Shown here piece by piece: positions 5,254 through 5,261 of a stretch of DNA of 5,261 bases. The notes beneath the pieces were generated by a model. The model did not search any database. It was not told the DNA's origin and saw only the letters and a program-made list of their open reading frames with translations. Numbering within the stretch: position 1 is the stretch's first letter; each line of letters starts with the position of its first letter. The stretch lies in the NCBI GenBank assembly GCA_003154055.1, contig PMCH01000068.1, positions 21,650 to 26,910 on the forward strand. The letters are read 5' to 3'. Made by a program: the position numbers and the translations under genes. The stretch comes from Acidobacteriaceae bacterium (GTDB lineage Bacteria > Acidobacteriota > Terriglobia > Terriglobales > Acidobacteriaceae).

Positions 5254-5261
5254 GCGGGCGA

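Noticed and set aside
1..5261. CRISPR array, tRNA/rRNA, insertion sequence, toxin-antitoxin or phage genes
   Set aside because: There are no spaced direct repeats, no tRNA-like folds, no transposase or integrase motifs, and all substantial coding space is taken by four recognisable genes.

Overview
The window looks like a chromosomal piece of an Acidobacteriota genome (Terriglobia-like). It is GC-rich. The secreted propeller protein with a 'YHGDNLRTGW' entry motif and the TonB C-terminal domain with 'PEPEYSEEGRKARYQG' and a terminal 'EVNFRLY' are both typical of that phylum. The assignment is inferred from protein style; no marker gene is present.

Layout: a small REP-like palindrome (17-32) lies beyond the 3' end of the first gene. 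A minus-strand gene (91-2082) encodes an exported PQQ-type beta-propeller protein with an extra C-terminal domain. A 236-base divergent intergenic region (2083-2318) holds candidate promoters for both flanking genes. A plus-strand pair follows: an ECF sigma factor (2319-2855, TTG start) that overlaps by 8 bases a TonB-family energy-transducer-like protein (2848-3936). A 289-base region between convergent genes contains a strong rho-independent terminator facing the minus strand (3981-4019). A minus-strand gene (4226-5152, GTG start) encodes a monofunctional proline dehydrogenase. The last ~110 bases are its upstream region, with a perfect GTGAT-N4-ATCAC dyad of the CRP/FNR type placed about 42 bases before a candidate start of transcription.

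How the genes may work together: the sigma factor and the TonB-like protein are almost certainly translated as a coupled unit. The TonB-like protein has an unusually long (~106 residue) cytoplasmic N-terminus before its single membrane helix. This suggests that one polypeptide could both hold the sigma factor and sense or energise an envelope process. That is an inference, because no recognised anti-sigma motif is present. The propeller protein is divergent from this pair and could be a target of the sigma factor, but nothing in the sequence proves it. The proline dehydrogenase is a separate metabolic unit, probably under a CRP-family activator. Apart from the sigma/TonB fusion-like arrangement, the window is ordinary genomic content, and I see no defence system, CRISPR array, mobile element or RNA gene.
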